In this document: piece after piece, positions 1 through 8,866 of the stretch
Position numbering within the stretch: position 1 is the stretch's first letter
Layout of the letters: each line of letters opens with the position of its first letter
DNA from: Actinopolymorpha pittospori
Lineage (GTDB): Bacteria; Actinomycetota; Actinomycetes; Propionibacteriales; Actinopolymorphaceae
Reading direction: 5' to 3'
Assembly: GCF_014873875.1 (NCBI RefSeq)
Contig: NZ_JADBEM010000001.1
Span: 8,494,001 to 8,558,000 of the forward strand
Length of the DNA stretch: 64,000 bases
The notes under the pieces: generated by a model
The model's input: only the letters and a program-made list of their open reading frames with translations
Database searches by the model: none
Told to the model about the DNA's origin: nothing
Program-made: the position numbers and the translations under genes

Positions 1-1566
1 GGACGGCGGATCCGCAGGGTCCGGCACGGCCGTGACTCGCGGGTCCGCCTCCCCCGACCGTCGCCCGAAGGTGTCGTGGGCTCTCCTTCCACGCCCCTCA
101 CCTGACCCGGCTGACTCACCCGCCCCGCCCGCGCCGTCGCGCGGAAGTCGCACCTGCGCCCGTACGCCGGGACCAGCGTCACCGAGCGTGACCGTTCCCC
201 CGTGGAGGCGCACCAGCTCCCGGACGATGGCGAGCCCCAGCCCGCTGCCTCCGTCGTCGCGGGCCCGGGCGCCGTCGAGGCGGGTGAACCGGTCGAAGAC
301 CCGCTCCCGGTCCGGTTCCGGGATTCCCGGCCCGTCGTCGGCGACGGTGAGCAGGACCGCGCCGTCGGGGGCCTCCACGCTGACGCGGACGCCGGTCGTG
401 GCGTGGCGTACGGCGTTGTCGAGGAGGTTGCCGAGCAACTGCCGCAGCGCGTCCGGCGTACCCGTGACCCAACCCGGCTGGGCGGCGACCACACCGACCG
501 GGACCCGCGCGTCGGAGTAGCGCCCGACCACCTCGGCGGCGAGGGCGGCCACGTCGACGCGCGCGGTGGGCGGCGGGAGGGCGCCCTCGTCGGCGCGGGC
601 GAGCAGGAGAAGGTCGTTGGTGAGGCGGCCGAGCCGGTCGAGGTCGGTGAGCAGGTCGTTCGCGGTCTCCGTCCAGTCGGTGCCGGCGCCGAGCCGGTTG
701 GCCACCTCGAGCTGGGTTCGCATGCTGGCGAGCGGGCTGCGCAGTTCGTGCGCGGCGTCGGCGACGAACGCACGCTGCCGGAGCCGGGCCGCCTCCAGCC
801 GGCCGAGCATGTCGTTCAGCGTCACCGCGAGCCGATGCACCTCGTCGTCCCCGGCCGGTACGGGCAGCCGACGCGCCGAACTCGCCCCGGTGATCTCGGC
901 GGCGCCGCGACGCAGCGCCTCGACCGGTCGGAGCGTCCAGCCCACGACCCGCCAGGCGACCGCGGCGAGCAGGCCGACCAGGATGGGGAACGCCACCAGC
1001 AGAGTCGTCTTGAACACCGCGACCGACTCGCTCATGCCGCGTGCCGAGACCGCCACCAGCACGCTCCCGCCGGTCGGCCGGTCGACGGGCTGGGCCACGA
1101 CGCGCAGCGGACCCGTCGAACCCACCCGCTCGCCGCCGATCGTCTGGGGCCTGCCGGCTCGCGCGGAGGCAAGGACAGTGGGTTCCAGCAGCGGCACCAG
1201 CCGGTCGGCACCGGCTGACCCCGCCACGACCCGTCCACGGCCGTCGACGACCTGGACGAGTGAGGACGCGCCACCGATCGGGATGGGGTCGGACAGCCGC
1301 CCCGCCCGGACCAGCGCGGCGACGTCGCTCGCGGTCCCGCGTGCGCTCATGTCGAGATTGCGTTGCAGGCTGAAGGACAGCGTCTGCACCAGGACGAGGC
1401 CACCGAGGCCGAGGCCGACCGCGAGTCCGGCCGAACCGATCAGGATGAGGCGCGCGCGCAGGCTGGCGTGGTGCCACCGGTGGCGTACGGCGCTCAGGCC
1501 GCGCAGGGGTTCTGGTCGTACGCCGCCACCGCCGCGCCGCCGGCCCGCCCATCCTGGTCTCGTCAT
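1..1566 (-). CDS. Two-component sensor histidine kinase (C-terminus beyond window)
   Basis: Membrane sensor kinase, 522 codons visible with no stop before the window edge. The chosen ATG at 1566 lies 36 bp after the response-regulator stop. An N-terminal membrane helix (about residues 39-60) is followed by an extracytoplasmic stretch, a second helix and a HAMP-like linker (WTLRPVEAL). The H-box HELRSP has its phospho-accepting His at residue 273. The N-box ([10 protein letters not shown]) and the G boxes ([16 protein letters not shown]) make a complete HATPase domain. It pairs with the OmpR-type regulator just upstream in the same operon. Odd: about 60 further codons rich in Gly/Arg/Asp continue after the ATPase domain, so the protein has a long tail or the frame is altered near the end. 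The signal it senses cannot be told from sequence. Confidence 0.9.
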   Translation of the reverse strand, partial: MTRPGWAGRRRGGGGVRPEPLRGLSAVRHRWHHASLRARLILIGSAGLAVGLGLGGLVLVQTLSFSLQRNLDMSARGTASDVAALVRAGRLSDPIPIGGASSLVQVVDGRGRVVAGSAGADRLVPLLEPTVLASARAGRPQTIGGERVGSTGPLRVVAQPVDRPTGGSVLVAVSARGMSESVAVFKTTLLVAFPILVGLLAAVAWRVVGWTLRPVEALRRGAAEITGASSARRLPVPAGDDEVHRLAVTLNDMLGRLEAARLRQRAFVADAAHELRSPLASMRTQLEVANRLGAGTDWTETANDLLTDLDRLGRLTNDLLLLARADEGALPPPTARVDVAALAAEVVGRYSDARVPVGVVAAQPGWVTGTPDALRQLLGNLLDNAVRHATTGVRVSVEAPDGAVLLTVADDGPGIPEPDRERVFDRFTRLDGARARDDGGSGLGLAIVRELVRLHGGTVTLGDAGPGVRAQVRLPRDGAGGAGESAGSGEGRGRRAHDTFGRRSGEADPRVTAVPDPADPPS

Positions 1567-1602
1567 CCGAGACTCATCCGCATCCACGGGTCATCCGCGT
1601 CC

Positions 1603-2280
1603 TCACCCGACCTGGCTGCCCTCGTCGCCGACCAACCGGTAACCCGCGCCACGAACCGTCTCGAGCGCGCCTCGACCGATCTTGCGGCGGAGGTATCCCA
1701 CGTAGACCTCCACGACGTTGGGGTCGGTGTCCTCGGCGGCGTCCCAGACGTGGTCGAGCAACTCGATCTTGGGGACGACTTCGCCGACTCGCCGGATGAG
1801 GTACTCGAGCAACGCGTACTCCCGTGCCGTCAGCACCACCTCGGCACCGGAGAGGGTGACCCGGCGACTGGCCGGGTCGAGTGTGAGCGCACCCGCGGCG
1901 AGCACCGTCGGGCGTTCCGGCGCCCCGCGTCGCAGCAGGGCACGCAGCCTGGCGAGCAGCACGACGTAGGAGAACGGCTTGGTGAGGTAGTCGTCGGCGC
2001 CGGTGTCGAGGCCCTCGGCCTGGTCGTAGTCGCCGTCCTTGGCCGACAGCATCAGGACCGGCACCCAGTTGCGGTCCTCCCGAAGTGCGCGTACGACCTC
2101 GAACCCGGACATCTCCGGCAGCATGACGTCGAGCACCACGGCGTCGTAGTCGCCGTGTCTGGCCCGCTCCAGCCCGTCCCGCCCGTCGGTCGCGAGGTCG
2201 ACGGCGACCCCCTCGGCGGACAGGCCGCGCACCAGGGCCCGACCAAGCCGGGGTTCGTCCTCCACCAGGAGCAGTCGCAC
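1603..2280 (-). CDS. OmpR/PhoB-family response regulator
   Basis: DNA-binding response regulator of 225 aa, the usual OmpR-family length. The N-terminal receiver domain has acidic residues at 8-9, the phosphorylated Asp51 (VVLDVMLPEM) and Lys101 (YLTKPF). The C-terminal winged-helix domain carries the family pattern LTAREYALLEYL and ends at GAGYRLV. A GTG at 2280 is chosen because it begins directly at the receiver fold; the open frame extends upstream to 2616 but that part has no homology. It is the first gene of the operon with the kinase and is divergent from the LolA-like/ABC operon, which is a reasonable target (inference). Confidence 0.92.
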   Translation of the reverse strand: MRLLLVEDEPRLGRALVRGLSAEGVAVDLATDGRDGLERARHGDYDAVVLDVMLPEMSGFEVVRALREDRNWVPVLMLSAKDGDYDQAEGLDTGADDYLTKPFSYVVLLARLRALLRRGAPERPTVLAAGALTLDPASRRVTLSGAEVVLTAREYALLEYLIRRVGEVVPKIELLDHVWDAAEDTDPNVVEVYVGYLRRKIGRGALETVRGAGYRLVGDEGSQVG

Positions 2281-2491
2281 GGGCCCCAGCCTGACATGTC
2301 GCTGCCCACCGAGGAACTCTCCGGCACGGAGGTACGACAGGACACCGCGCGTTCTCAGCGTGCTCACAGGAGGGTTGTCGCAGGATGGACGCACCGCTTC
2401 GTGGCCCCCTCCTGGGCAGGGCACGCGGCGGCCGCCGCCGGTCCAGTCGATGCCGGCGGCGCGGTGTATCCGTCGAGGAGGTGGAGGGGTT

Positions 2492-3652
2492 TTGTTCGCG
2501 TCACGTCCCGCCCTGCGCTGGTTTGCTCCGGCGGCGGTTCTCGCCCTGGTCCTGCTGGTCGGCACGGCCGGCACGCTGTTTCGCGCCAACGCCGCCGGCG
2601 CACTGCCCGAACGCACCGCCGCCCAGCTCCTCGTCGACCTTCAGAAGGCCAACCCTGACGGGTTCTCCGGAACGATCTCGCAGCAGGCCGACCTCGGGCT
2701 CCCCCAGCTTCCCGGCATCGGCGGGGGTGACGACAGCTCCGACCTGTCCGCTCTGGTGAGCGGAAGTCACACCCTGAAGGTGTGGTATGACGGACCGGAG
2801 CGGTCCAGGATCGCGCTGCTCGGCACCCTCGGTGAGTCCGATCTCATCCGCGACGGCAAGGACGTCTGGGTGTGGTCCAGCACGTCGAAGACGGCGACCC
2901 ACACCGTCCTGCCGGCCGGCAAGTCGGCGCCCGCGAAGTCGGTTCCCGACCTGCCGCGGACCCCGCAGGAGGCCGCCGACCAGGCCCTGAAGGCGCTCGA
3001 TCCGAGCACGAAGGTCACGACGGACGGCACCGCCAGCGTGGCGGGCCGCGCCGCCTACCAGTTGATCCTCGCCCCCCGCGACGCCTCCTCCCTGGTGGGC
3101 CAGGTGCGGCTCGCGATCGACAGCGAGCAGCACATCCCGCTCCAGGTCCAAGTCTTCGCGAAGGGCGCCGGGACGCCCGCGATCCAGGTCGGCTTCACCC
3201 AGATCAGCTTCACCAAGCCCAGTGCCGAACACTTCCGCTTCGCACCGCCTCCCGGCACCAAGGTGACCGAGGGGAAGGCCGGCGACGAAGCGCACCCGCG
3301 CGGAGATCGAACCGCGCCCGGTAACGACAGCCACGCCCGCGGCGACCAGCAGAACGCACGCGAGCGGGGAGCGGACAAGGGCACCGGAGCGAAGGCCGCC
3401 GCCGAAGGGCCGTCGGTGGTCGGCAAGGGCTGGACCGCCGTGGTGACGGCGAAGATGCCCACCGAGGCACGCCATGCCGATTCCGAGTTCCGACCGATCC
3501 TCGACCGGCTGCCGCGGGTGAGCGGCACCTGGGGCAGCGGGCGACTCCTGTCCGGGGCGCTCTTCTCCGTCCTGGTGACCGACGACGGTCGGGTGCTGGC
3601 CGGTGCCGTCAGCCCGCAGCACCTCTACTCCGTCGCCGGGACAGGACAGTGA
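2492..3652 (+). CDS. LolA/RseB-like secreted or membrane-anchored protein
   Basis: Protein of 386 aa resembling the actinobacterial proteins annotated as outer-membrane lipoprotein carrier LolA or as RseB-like. The TTG at 2492 is preferred because a strong purine-rich ribosome site (GGAGGTGGAGG) sits just upstream; an ATG at 2450 is the alternative. The N-terminus has a basic stretch and a hydrophobic helix (about residues 8-35), so the protein is exported or anchored outside. The core (residues about 40-240) has alternating strands such as HTLKVWYDG and DVWVWSS typical of the half-barrel fold. A charged, disordered insert (about 245-290) precedes a last domain. It overlaps the ABC ATPase gene by 4 bp (GTGA), so translation is coupled. 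A role as extracytoplasmic partner of the transporter or as a sensor-modulating protein is inferred. Confidence 0.72.
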   Translation: MFASRPALRWFAPAAVLALVLLVGTAGTLFRANAAGALPERTAAQLLVDLQKANPDGFSGTISQQADLGLPQLPGIGGGDDSSDLSALVSGSHTLKVWYDGPERSRIALLGTLGESDLIRDGKDVWVWSSTSKTATHTVLPAGKSAPAKSVPDLPRTPQEAADQALKALDPSTKVTTDGTASVAGRAAYQLILAPRDASSLVGQVRLAIDSEQHIPLQVQVFAKGAGTPAIQVGFTQISFTKPSAEHFRFAPPPGTKVTEGKAGDEAHPRGDRTAPGNDSHARGDQQNARERGADKGTGAKAAAEGPSVVGKGWTAVVTAKMPTEARHADSEFRPILDRLPRVSGTWGSGRLLSGALFSVLVTDDGRVLAGAVSPQHLYSVAGTGQ

Positions 3653-4614
3653 CCGAATCGCCCTCCGCGGTGGTGACGGCCGAAGGTGCGGCGATCCGCA
3701 CCTTCGACCTCACCAAGCGGTTCCGTTCCGGACAGGTCGCGGTCAGGGATCTGTCCCTCACCGTGCCGTCCGGATCCGTCTACGGCTTCCTCGGCCCCAA
3801 CGGCTCGGGCAAGACAACGACGATCCGGATGCTGCTCGGCCTGGTGCGGCCGACGGCCGGCCGGCACGAGCTTCTGGGTCGGCCGATGCCGGGCGGAGCC
3901 GCCGGCGCCCTGCCCCGGATCGGTGCGTTGGTGGAGGGCCCGGCCTTCCACCCGTACCTGTCCGGACGCGCCAACCTGCGCCGACTGGACGCCGCGGACC
4001 GTACGGCGGACCCGGCCACAGCCGGCACCCGCGTCGACGAGGCCCTGGACCGGGTCGGCCTGCTGGCCGCGGCACGCAAGCGCTATCGCGCCTACTCCCT
4101 CGGCATGCGGCAGCGCCTCGCGCTCGCCGGCGTCCTCCTGCAACCACGTGACCTGCTCGTCCTGGACGAACCCACCAACGGGCTCGACCCGCAGGGAACC
4201 CGCGAGGTCCGGTCACTGCTCCTCGACCTCGCCCGGGACGGTACGACGATCATGCTCTCCACCCACCTGCTCTCGGAGGTCGAGCAGATCTGCACCCATG
4301 TGGGCGTCATGCACGTGGGCGCGTTGGTGGCCCAGGAGCGCCTCGCCGACCTGCGCGGCGGCACCCAGGCACGAGTGCGCGTCGAGACCAGCCGGCCGGA
4401 CCTCGCCAAGGACACCTTGCGCAGGTTCGGCTTGACAGAACTACGGGTGGAGGGTCCAGCCGTGACCGCCCTGATCGGCGACCTCGCGCCGGAGAAGCTG
4501 GTGCCGGCGCTGGTCGAGGACGGCGTACCCGTGCGGGCGTTCGGGGTCATGACGCCGGGCCTTGAGGACGTGTTCGTCTCCTTGACCGGGGAGGGCTTCG
4601 ATGTCAGTGGCTGA
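3649..4614 (+). CDS. ABC transporter ATP-binding protein
   Basis: Cytoplasmic ATPase of 321 aa of the ABC-2 (CcmA/NatA/DrrA-like) type. Visible motifs: Walker A GPNGSGKTT (about residues 49-57), signature YSLGMRQRL, Walker B LLVLDEPTNGLD, and the switch His in STHLLSEV. The C-terminal 90 residues form the extension seen in ABC-2 exporters. Its GTG start overlaps the previous stop by 4 bp and its end overlaps the permease start by 14 bp, so the three genes form one tightly coupled operon. Substrate unknown; a lipid, peptide or antibiotic export function is typical of the family. Confidence 0.93.
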   Translation: MTESPSAVVTAEGAAIRTFDLTKRFRSGQVAVRDLSLTVPSGSVYGFLGPNGSGKTTTIRMLLGLVRPTAGRHELLGRPMPGGAAGALPRIGALVEGPAFHPYLSGRANLRRLDAADRTADPATAGTRVDEALDRVGLLAAARKRYRAYSLGMRQRLALAGVLLQPRDLLVLDEPTNGLDPQGTREVRSLLLDLARDGTTIMLSTHLLSEVEQICTHVGVMHVGALVAQERLADLRGGTQARVRVETSRPDLAKDTLRRFGLTELRVEGPAVTALIGDLAPEKLVPALVEDGVPVRAFGVMTPGLEDVFVSLTGEGFDVSG

Positions 4615-5494
4615 GGCACGTCCAGGGGACGCCGGGCCCGTGAGCGGGACACGCCCGCGCCCGACCTCCACGCCGAGACGACCGGTCAGCCCGCGGTTCT
4701 TCGGCTCCGAACTCCTGCTGCTCTTCGGTCGCCGTCGCAACTGGGCCGGCCTCGCCGTCCTGGCCGCCGTACCCCTCATCATCGCCGTGGCCTCGAAGGT
4801 CACCGACAGCGGAAGCGGCGGCGGTCCGAACTTCTTCAGCGGTATCACCTCCAACGGGCTCTTCGTCGCCCTGGCCGCCCTCACCGTCGAGCTTCCGTTG
4901 TTCCTTCCGCTGGCCGTGTCGGCCATCTCGGGTGACGCGATCGCCGGGGAGGCCAACCAGGGAACGCTGCGCGCGCTGCTCACGGTGCCGGTACGTCGTT
5001 CCCGCCTGCTGGCGGTGAAGTACGCCGGCATCGTGGTGTTCGCGCTCGCCTCGACCCTGCTGGTGGCGGTGGTCGGAGCGGTGGCCGGACTCGCGTTGTT
5101 CGGCGGTGGTCCGCTTCTCCTGCTCTCGGGGGTCGAGGTCGGGTTCGGCGCCGGGCTCTGGCGACTGCTGCTGGTCTGCTGCTACATCGCGTTCTGCCTG
5201 GCCACGCTCGGCGCGGTCGGGTTGTTCGTGTCGACGCTCACCGAGCAACCGATCGGCGCCACCATCGCCACCATGATCGTGGCCATCACGAGTCAGATCC
5301 TGAACAACATCCCGCAACTCGACTGGCTGCACCCGTACCTGCTCAGCCACTACTGGCTGGCGTTCGGCGACCTGCTGCGCTCCCCCATCAGCTTCGAGTC
5401 GATCACACCGGGCCTGTGGCTCGGCACGGGCTACATCCTGGTCTTCCTGGCGGCCGCCTGGGCGAGGTTCGCCGGCCGCGACGTCACCAGCTGA
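4601..5494 (+). CDS. ABC-2 type transporter permease
   Basis: Membrane protein of 297 aa. A 30-residue Pro/Arg-rich cytoplasmic start precedes about six membrane helices, including WAGLAVLAAVPLIIAV near the start and LGTGYILVFLAAAWARF at the end. The pattern AGEANQGTLRALLTVPVRRSRLL between the second and third helices is the cytoplasmic coupling segment typical of ABC-2 permeases acting with NatA-like ATPases. The ATG at 4601 lies inside the end of the ATPase gene. It is the last gene of the operon and converges on the PurA-like gene. Confidence 0.92.
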   Translation: MSVAEARPGDAGPVSGTRPRPTSTPRRPVSPRFFGSELLLLFGRRRNWAGLAVLAAVPLIIAVASKVTDSGSGGGPNFFSGITSNGLFVALAALTVELPLFLPLAVSAISGDAIAGEANQGTLRALLTVPVRRSRLLAVKYAGIVVFALASTLLVAVVGAVAGLALFGGGPLLLLSGVEVGFGAGLWRLLLVCCYIAFCLATLGAVGLFVSTLTEQPIGATIATMIVAITSQILNNIPQLDWLHPYLLSHYWLAFGDLLRSPISFESITPGLWLGTGYILVFLAAAWARFAGRDVTS

Positions 5495-5499
5495 GGCGG

Positions 5500-5525
5500 G
5501 GCGTTCGTCCCCACCGCCGAACGTC
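5500..5525. terminator. Hairpin between convergent genes
   Basis: An 8-bp stem with one wobble pair (GGCGTTCG with CGAACGTC, 10-nt loop) lies in the 60-bp gap between the permease stop and the PurA-like stop. There is no T-run, so this is only a candidate terminator. Confidence 0.35.
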
Positions 5526-5554
5526 GGGCCGGCGTCCCGTCGCCGGTCGGCCTG

Positions 5555-6562
5555 TCAGCGTAGGTCGATCATGTCCCGCAGCCGCGGACCCGTGTCGAGC
5601 AGGACGACCGGCGCGCCGGTGTCCTGCTCGACCTGGGCGATCAGTTCTCGCACCGGCGCGGTGATGGCGGCGGGGTCGCTCGCCCCTCGCATGGCCGGAT
5701 CCACGTGGTCGCAGAAGGTCAGTGCGATCTGGGTCGGGCCGTTGAGCATCGCCGCGTACGCCAACAACTCCCGATCCAGGCGGCCCGCCTTGCGCCGAGG
5801 CCGTCCGGTCACCACGCCGTACTCCGCGATGCCGCGACGCAGCACCTCCGCCTCGCTCAGTTCGTAGGGCAACGGGCCCGCACCGACGCGCGTCGGCAGC
5901 GCCTTCACCACCATGAGGACGTCCTGGACCAGACGCCAGTTGAGGCCGACGTCGTCCATCGCCGCCGCGGCCGTGCAGTTGTCCGACGTGGTGTAGGGAT
6001 ACTCGTCACTGAACGCCAACGACAGCAGGGTCCCCTGCGAACCCTCGACGAGAACGAGGTCGTCGCGCGCCACGTCGTTCACCCGCCGCGCGACGTCGGT
6101 GACGTACGGCGCGAGGTCTGGTTCGTCACGGGCCTGGCGAGCCCGCCGCAGCACGAAGTCGGCGCGGGCGGCGCCGTTTCCGGTGCAGGTCGAGCCGACC
6201 GTCGCGGCGAGGTGTGCGTCGGCGCGCTCGGCCTCCACGTGCTCGGGCGCGATCAGTGCGCAGCGTCCGTCCACGAGGGCCCGGCCGGCGAGGCCGAAGC
6301 GGTCCACCTCGGCCGCGAACACCTCCGGGTCGACGAGGACGCCGGACCCCACCGCGACCGTGGTTTCCGGGTTGATCCAGCCGGTCGGCAGCTGACGTGC
6401 CCGGACGAGCGTTCCGTCGTCCAGCGTCACGCTGGCGCCGGCGTTCGTCCCGACGCCGGCGCGGACCGCCAACGGCGCCTTGTCGCGGACCGCGAGGTGG
6501 GCACAGACCTTGCCCTTGCCCGAATCGCCCCACAGGGCGTCGACGATGATGACCGCACCCAT
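5555..6562 (-). CDS. Short adenylosuccinate synthetase paralogue (PurA family, atypical)
   Basis: Protein of 335 aa in the PurA fold; bacterial PurA is about 430 aa, so this is nearer the short archaeal/phage-PurZ size. Family features: WGDSGKGK at 11-18 with the catalytic Asp13, EGSQGTLL at 173-180, TTSDNCTA at 191-198, RVGAGPLPYEL at 225-235 (nucleotide loop) and VTGRPRR at 251-257 (aspartate loop). Departures: the catalytic His of NAGH is Ala43 (NAGA), the GGH before it is GVGT, and the guanine-site KLD is FCD (283-285). ATG start with ribosome site AAGGGAG. It lies downstream of, and on the same strand as, a TrmB-type regulator, not in a purine cluster. It probably makes or breaks a C-N bond with an Asp-like substrate on an IMP-like nucleotide, but the true reaction is unknown; housekeeping purA is expected elsewhere. 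Confidence 0.8.
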   Translation of the reverse strand: MGAVIIVDALWGDSGKGKVCAHLAVRDKAPLAVRAGVGTNAGASVTLDDGTLVRARQLPTGWINPETTVAVGSGVLVDPEVFAAEVDRFGLAGRALVDGRCALIAPEHVEAERADAHLAATVGSTCTGNGAARADFVLRRARQARDEPDLAPYVTDVARRVNDVARDDLVLVEGSQGTLLSLAFSDEYPYTTSDNCTAAAAMDDVGLNWRLVQDVLMVVKALPTRVGAGPLPYELSEAEVLRRGIAEYGVVTGRPRRKAGRLDRELLAYAAMLNGPTQIALTFCDHVDPAMRGASDPAAITAPVRELIAQVEQDTGAPVVLLDTGPRLRDMIDLR

Positions 6563-6685
6563 GACAACACTCCCTTGCGCTCCGGCCGATCGCGTGACCG
6601 GCCTTGTGTGATGGGGGTTTCGCGTCGTTCGACGCGCGTGCGGAAGACCTCTGTTGAGACTCCGTGCTGAAAGACTCAGCGCAGA

Positions 6686-6707
6686 GCTACTCGTGCTGGG
6701 CTACTCG
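6686..6707. promoter_or_regulatory. Direct repeat of GCTACTCG upstream of the PurA-like gene
   Basis: Two exact copies of GCTACTCG (6686-6693 and 6700-6707) are 14 bp apart, at the very end of the TrmB-like gene and about 125-145 bp upstream of the PurA-like start. On the minus strand they read CGAGTAGC, close to the GGAGTAGT half-site of the palindrome in front of the regulator. Possible second binding site of the same regulator (inference). Confidence 0.35.
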
Positions 6708-7549
6708 AAGGGATTGAGTTCCTCGACCGTGGCGGCGTCGGCGCCGAACCCCACGACCGACATGAGCGCGCTGGCCTGCTCGGCCGGCAGCAGCTTCGAC
6801 CGCAGTTCGACGAGATGCAGGCCGAACGCGTCCTCGAGTTCGGGACGCAACCGCTCGTAGATCGCGGCGAGGTAGGCCTCGTCCCGGATGAGCTTCTCGA
6901 CCACCCGCAGGAGGGCCGGGTGTTCGGTGTAGACCGCGGCCGCCGGTTCGTCCAGCGACGCGATCAGCGCGGTCGTCGAGTCGACCGCGAGCGTGAGGAG
7001 GTGCCCGCCGACGGTCTTGGCGGGTGCCTCGTGGCGATAGACCTCGCCGAAGTCGACAGGTACGTCGCCGAAGACGTTGACGACGACCTGGCACCCGGAC
7101 CGGGCGGCCGCGCGCAGCGGCGTACCCAGCCAGTCCAGGTCGTCGGCCCACAGGCAGATGGCGACGCGTTCGCGCGCGTCGGAGACCAGGGCACCGGCGC
7201 GTTCGAGCACGGACTCCCGCCCCCGCAGACTCCAGAACGCCGTGGGCTCGGCCGGTCGTGCCAGGGCGGCGAGGTCGACGATCAGCGAGTCGCAGCGCTG
7301 CGCGGTGTCCTGCTTGATCCGGCCCAGCACGTGCGCCGGCGGCTTCGCCAGGAAGCGTGCGGGCGTGTCGGTGACCTGCTCGGCGATGTCGCGCTCGACG
7401 AGGGTCGCGAGCACCTGGTAGACGTTCGCGCGTTGCAGGCCCGCCACCTTGGCGAGCTCGTAACCGGTCGCCGAGGGCTGGCGCAGCAGGGCGACGTAGA
7501 CGCGGGCCTCCTGGGAGGAGAACCCCACTCGCACGAGTTCGTCGATCAC
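6701..7549 (-). CDS. TrmB-type transcriptional regulator
   Basis: Regulator of 282 aa. The N-terminal winged helix (about 1-75) matches the TrmB/HTH pattern: GFSSQEARVYVALLRQP followed by SATGYELAKVAGLQRANVYQVL. A linker leads to a C-terminal domain like the phospholipase-D-type sensor half of TrmB proteins (FWSLRGRESVLERA, then LWADDLDWLG). The GTG at 7549 is chosen because it fits the domain start; the frame is open upstream but runs through the palindrome at 7571-7592. TrmB proteins often sense sugars or nucleotides, but no ligand can be predicted here. It is upstream of and collinear with the PurA-like gene with a 138-bp gap. Confidence 0.85.
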   Translation of the reverse strand: MIDELVRVGFSSQEARVYVALLRQPSATGYELAKVAGLQRANVYQVLATLVERDIAEQVTDTPARFLAKPPAHVLGRIKQDTAQRCDSLIVDLAALARPAEPTAFWSLRGRESVLERAGALVSDARERVAICLWADDLDWLGTPLRAAARSGCQVVVNVFGDVPVDFGEVYRHEAPAKTVGGHLLTLAVDSTTALIASLDEPAAAVYTEHPALLRVVEKLIRDEAYLAAIYERLRPELEDAFGLHLVELRSKLLPAEQASALMSVVGFGADAATVEELNPFE

Positions 7550-7570
7550 ATGCAGGAACCCTAGGGCAGG

Positions 7571-7592
7571 AGTAGTAGCGTTCGCAACTACT
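7571..7592. promoter_or_regulatory. 22-bp near-palindrome, likely regulator operator
   Basis: AGTAGT at 7571 and ACTACT at 7592 flank AGCGTTCGCA; 18 of 22 positions are symmetric and the symmetry extends outward to GG/CC (7569-7594). It lies 22 bp upstream of the TrmB-like start, a typical place for autoregulation. Confidence 0.55.
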
Positions 7593-7650
7593 CCCGCCCT
7601 GTGTTGTCGAGTCCCGCGATGGTCCCGCCCGGAGCGAGGCCACCCCGACG

Positions 7651-8718
7651 TCAGCTCCGCGGAGCGAACACCACCCAGACCTGGCCCGGCGCGAAGGTCA
7701 TCGGCTGACCCGCCGCGGTGGTGAACGACGTCCCACTGGTGGCGCTGGGCCGTGACCACCGGGCGTCGTAGGACCGGCCGTCGCGGAGCACCAGCGCCCG
7801 GCCCGATCCGACCGACTTCGTGTAGGGCGACTTGTTCCCCCACTTGTCGCCGAACCTGGACGGGCTGATGTCGACGTACTGCACGACGACCGTCGACGGG
7901 CGGGCCGGCGTGCCGTCGGCGGCGCCGAAGGGCTTGCCGTCCATGGCGACGGACCAGCGCCCCGCACTCGCCGACCAGGTGAAGCCCACCTTGAACGCGG
8001 AGTAGCGCACCGTCTCGCTCGTGTCGGCACGACCACCTGCGGGCGCGGCACCGAAGCGGAAGCCGATGTCGTGCGCCTTGCTGGCCTTCGGCGCCCGCGC
8101 GAGCAGGTCGGCCGGCCTGGCGTAGAGGTTGTGCGGAGCGGGCTTCGCGGTTCCGCGGAAGTACGGCGAGCCCGCGTGCGCCGGCGAGAGGTCCGTGACC
8201 GGCGCCTTCGCGATCAGCGGCAGCACCTTGCTGTTGGCGCCCGAGTAGGCGAACGCCGGCGTCCCGAACTGGCGCAACAACTCCAGATCGGATTCGCGGG
8301 CGCTGCGGATCGGCCCCACTGTGGACGGCAGCCGGGACGAGAACACCGCCATGCCCCGGGCGAGACCAGCTTCGACAGGCTCGATGTAGATGAGGTCGGC
8401 CTTGGAAAGACCCGTCTGCGGGCGGGCGGCCGCCACGTTGTCGATCTTCACGGCGAGCACCGGCTTGCGGGCCGTCCCTGGCAGGCCGCTCAGCGGCTGG
8501 ATCGTGGCCGGGAGGCTCGCGGGCTGGGTCCGCGGGCCGGGCTTACTCGGACTCGCGGTCGGCGAGGGCGTGCTCGAGGTCGTGGCGGTCGGTGAGGCGC
8601 CCGGTGCGGCCTGGTCGTCGTGCGGGCCCAGATCACCGCATCCGGCGGCCGCGAGGAGGCTGATCGCGGCGACCGCGGCAAAAGCCGCGAAGGGTCTGTT
8701 TTTGTAATGAGCCGACAT
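7651..8718 (-). CDS. DUF3048-domain lipoprotein
   Basis: Secreted lipoprotein of 355 aa (YerB-like, DUF3048 family; function not established). The signal peptide ends in a lipobox, LLAAAGCGD, so Cys27 would be lipid-modified. A 45-residue Ser/Thr/Pro linker follows. The DUF3048 core begins at LSGLPG and contains KIDNVAAARPQTGL, the family signature IRSARESDLELLRQFG, and the C-terminal half ending in GQVWVVFAPRS. The ATG at 8718 was chosen because it gives the signal peptide; the frame runs upstream through ogt in a meaningless reading. Stands alone. Confidence 0.9.
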   Translation of the reverse strand: MSAHYKNRPFAAFAAVAAISLLAAAGCGDLGPHDDQAAPGASPTATTSSTPSPTASPSKPGPRTQPASLPATIQPLSGLPGTARKPVLAVKIDNVAAARPQTGLSKADLIYIEPVEAGLARGMAVFSSRLPSTVGPIRSARESDLELLRQFGTPAFAYSGANSKVLPLIAKAPVTDLSPAHAGSPYFRGTAKPAPHNLYARPADLLARAPKASKAHDIGFRFGAAPAGGRADTSETVRYSAFKVGFTWSASAGRWSVAMDGKPFGAADGTPARPSTVVVQYVDISPSRFGDKWGNKSPYTKSVGSGRALVLRDGRSYDARWSRPSATSGTSFTTAAGQPMTFAPGQVWVVFAPRS

Positions 8719-8866
8719 AGAACTGACTCTCGATTGGGGGTGGGACGCTTCGAAGTTGGACGGATCCGACAACGAAGCCAACAGAGTAAAGGGTGTCCAT
8801 CGGAGTCGAACCTCGCCGCCTGCCCTTTCTCGTTCCCACCCACTCGACAACCCAGTCCGCCGCCCC

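Noticed and set aside
179-1552. Long minus-strand open frame rich in Arg/Pro/Gly
   Set aside because: Frame-shifted shadow of the histidine kinase, whose real frame shows HELRSP, N and G boxes and runs off the window.
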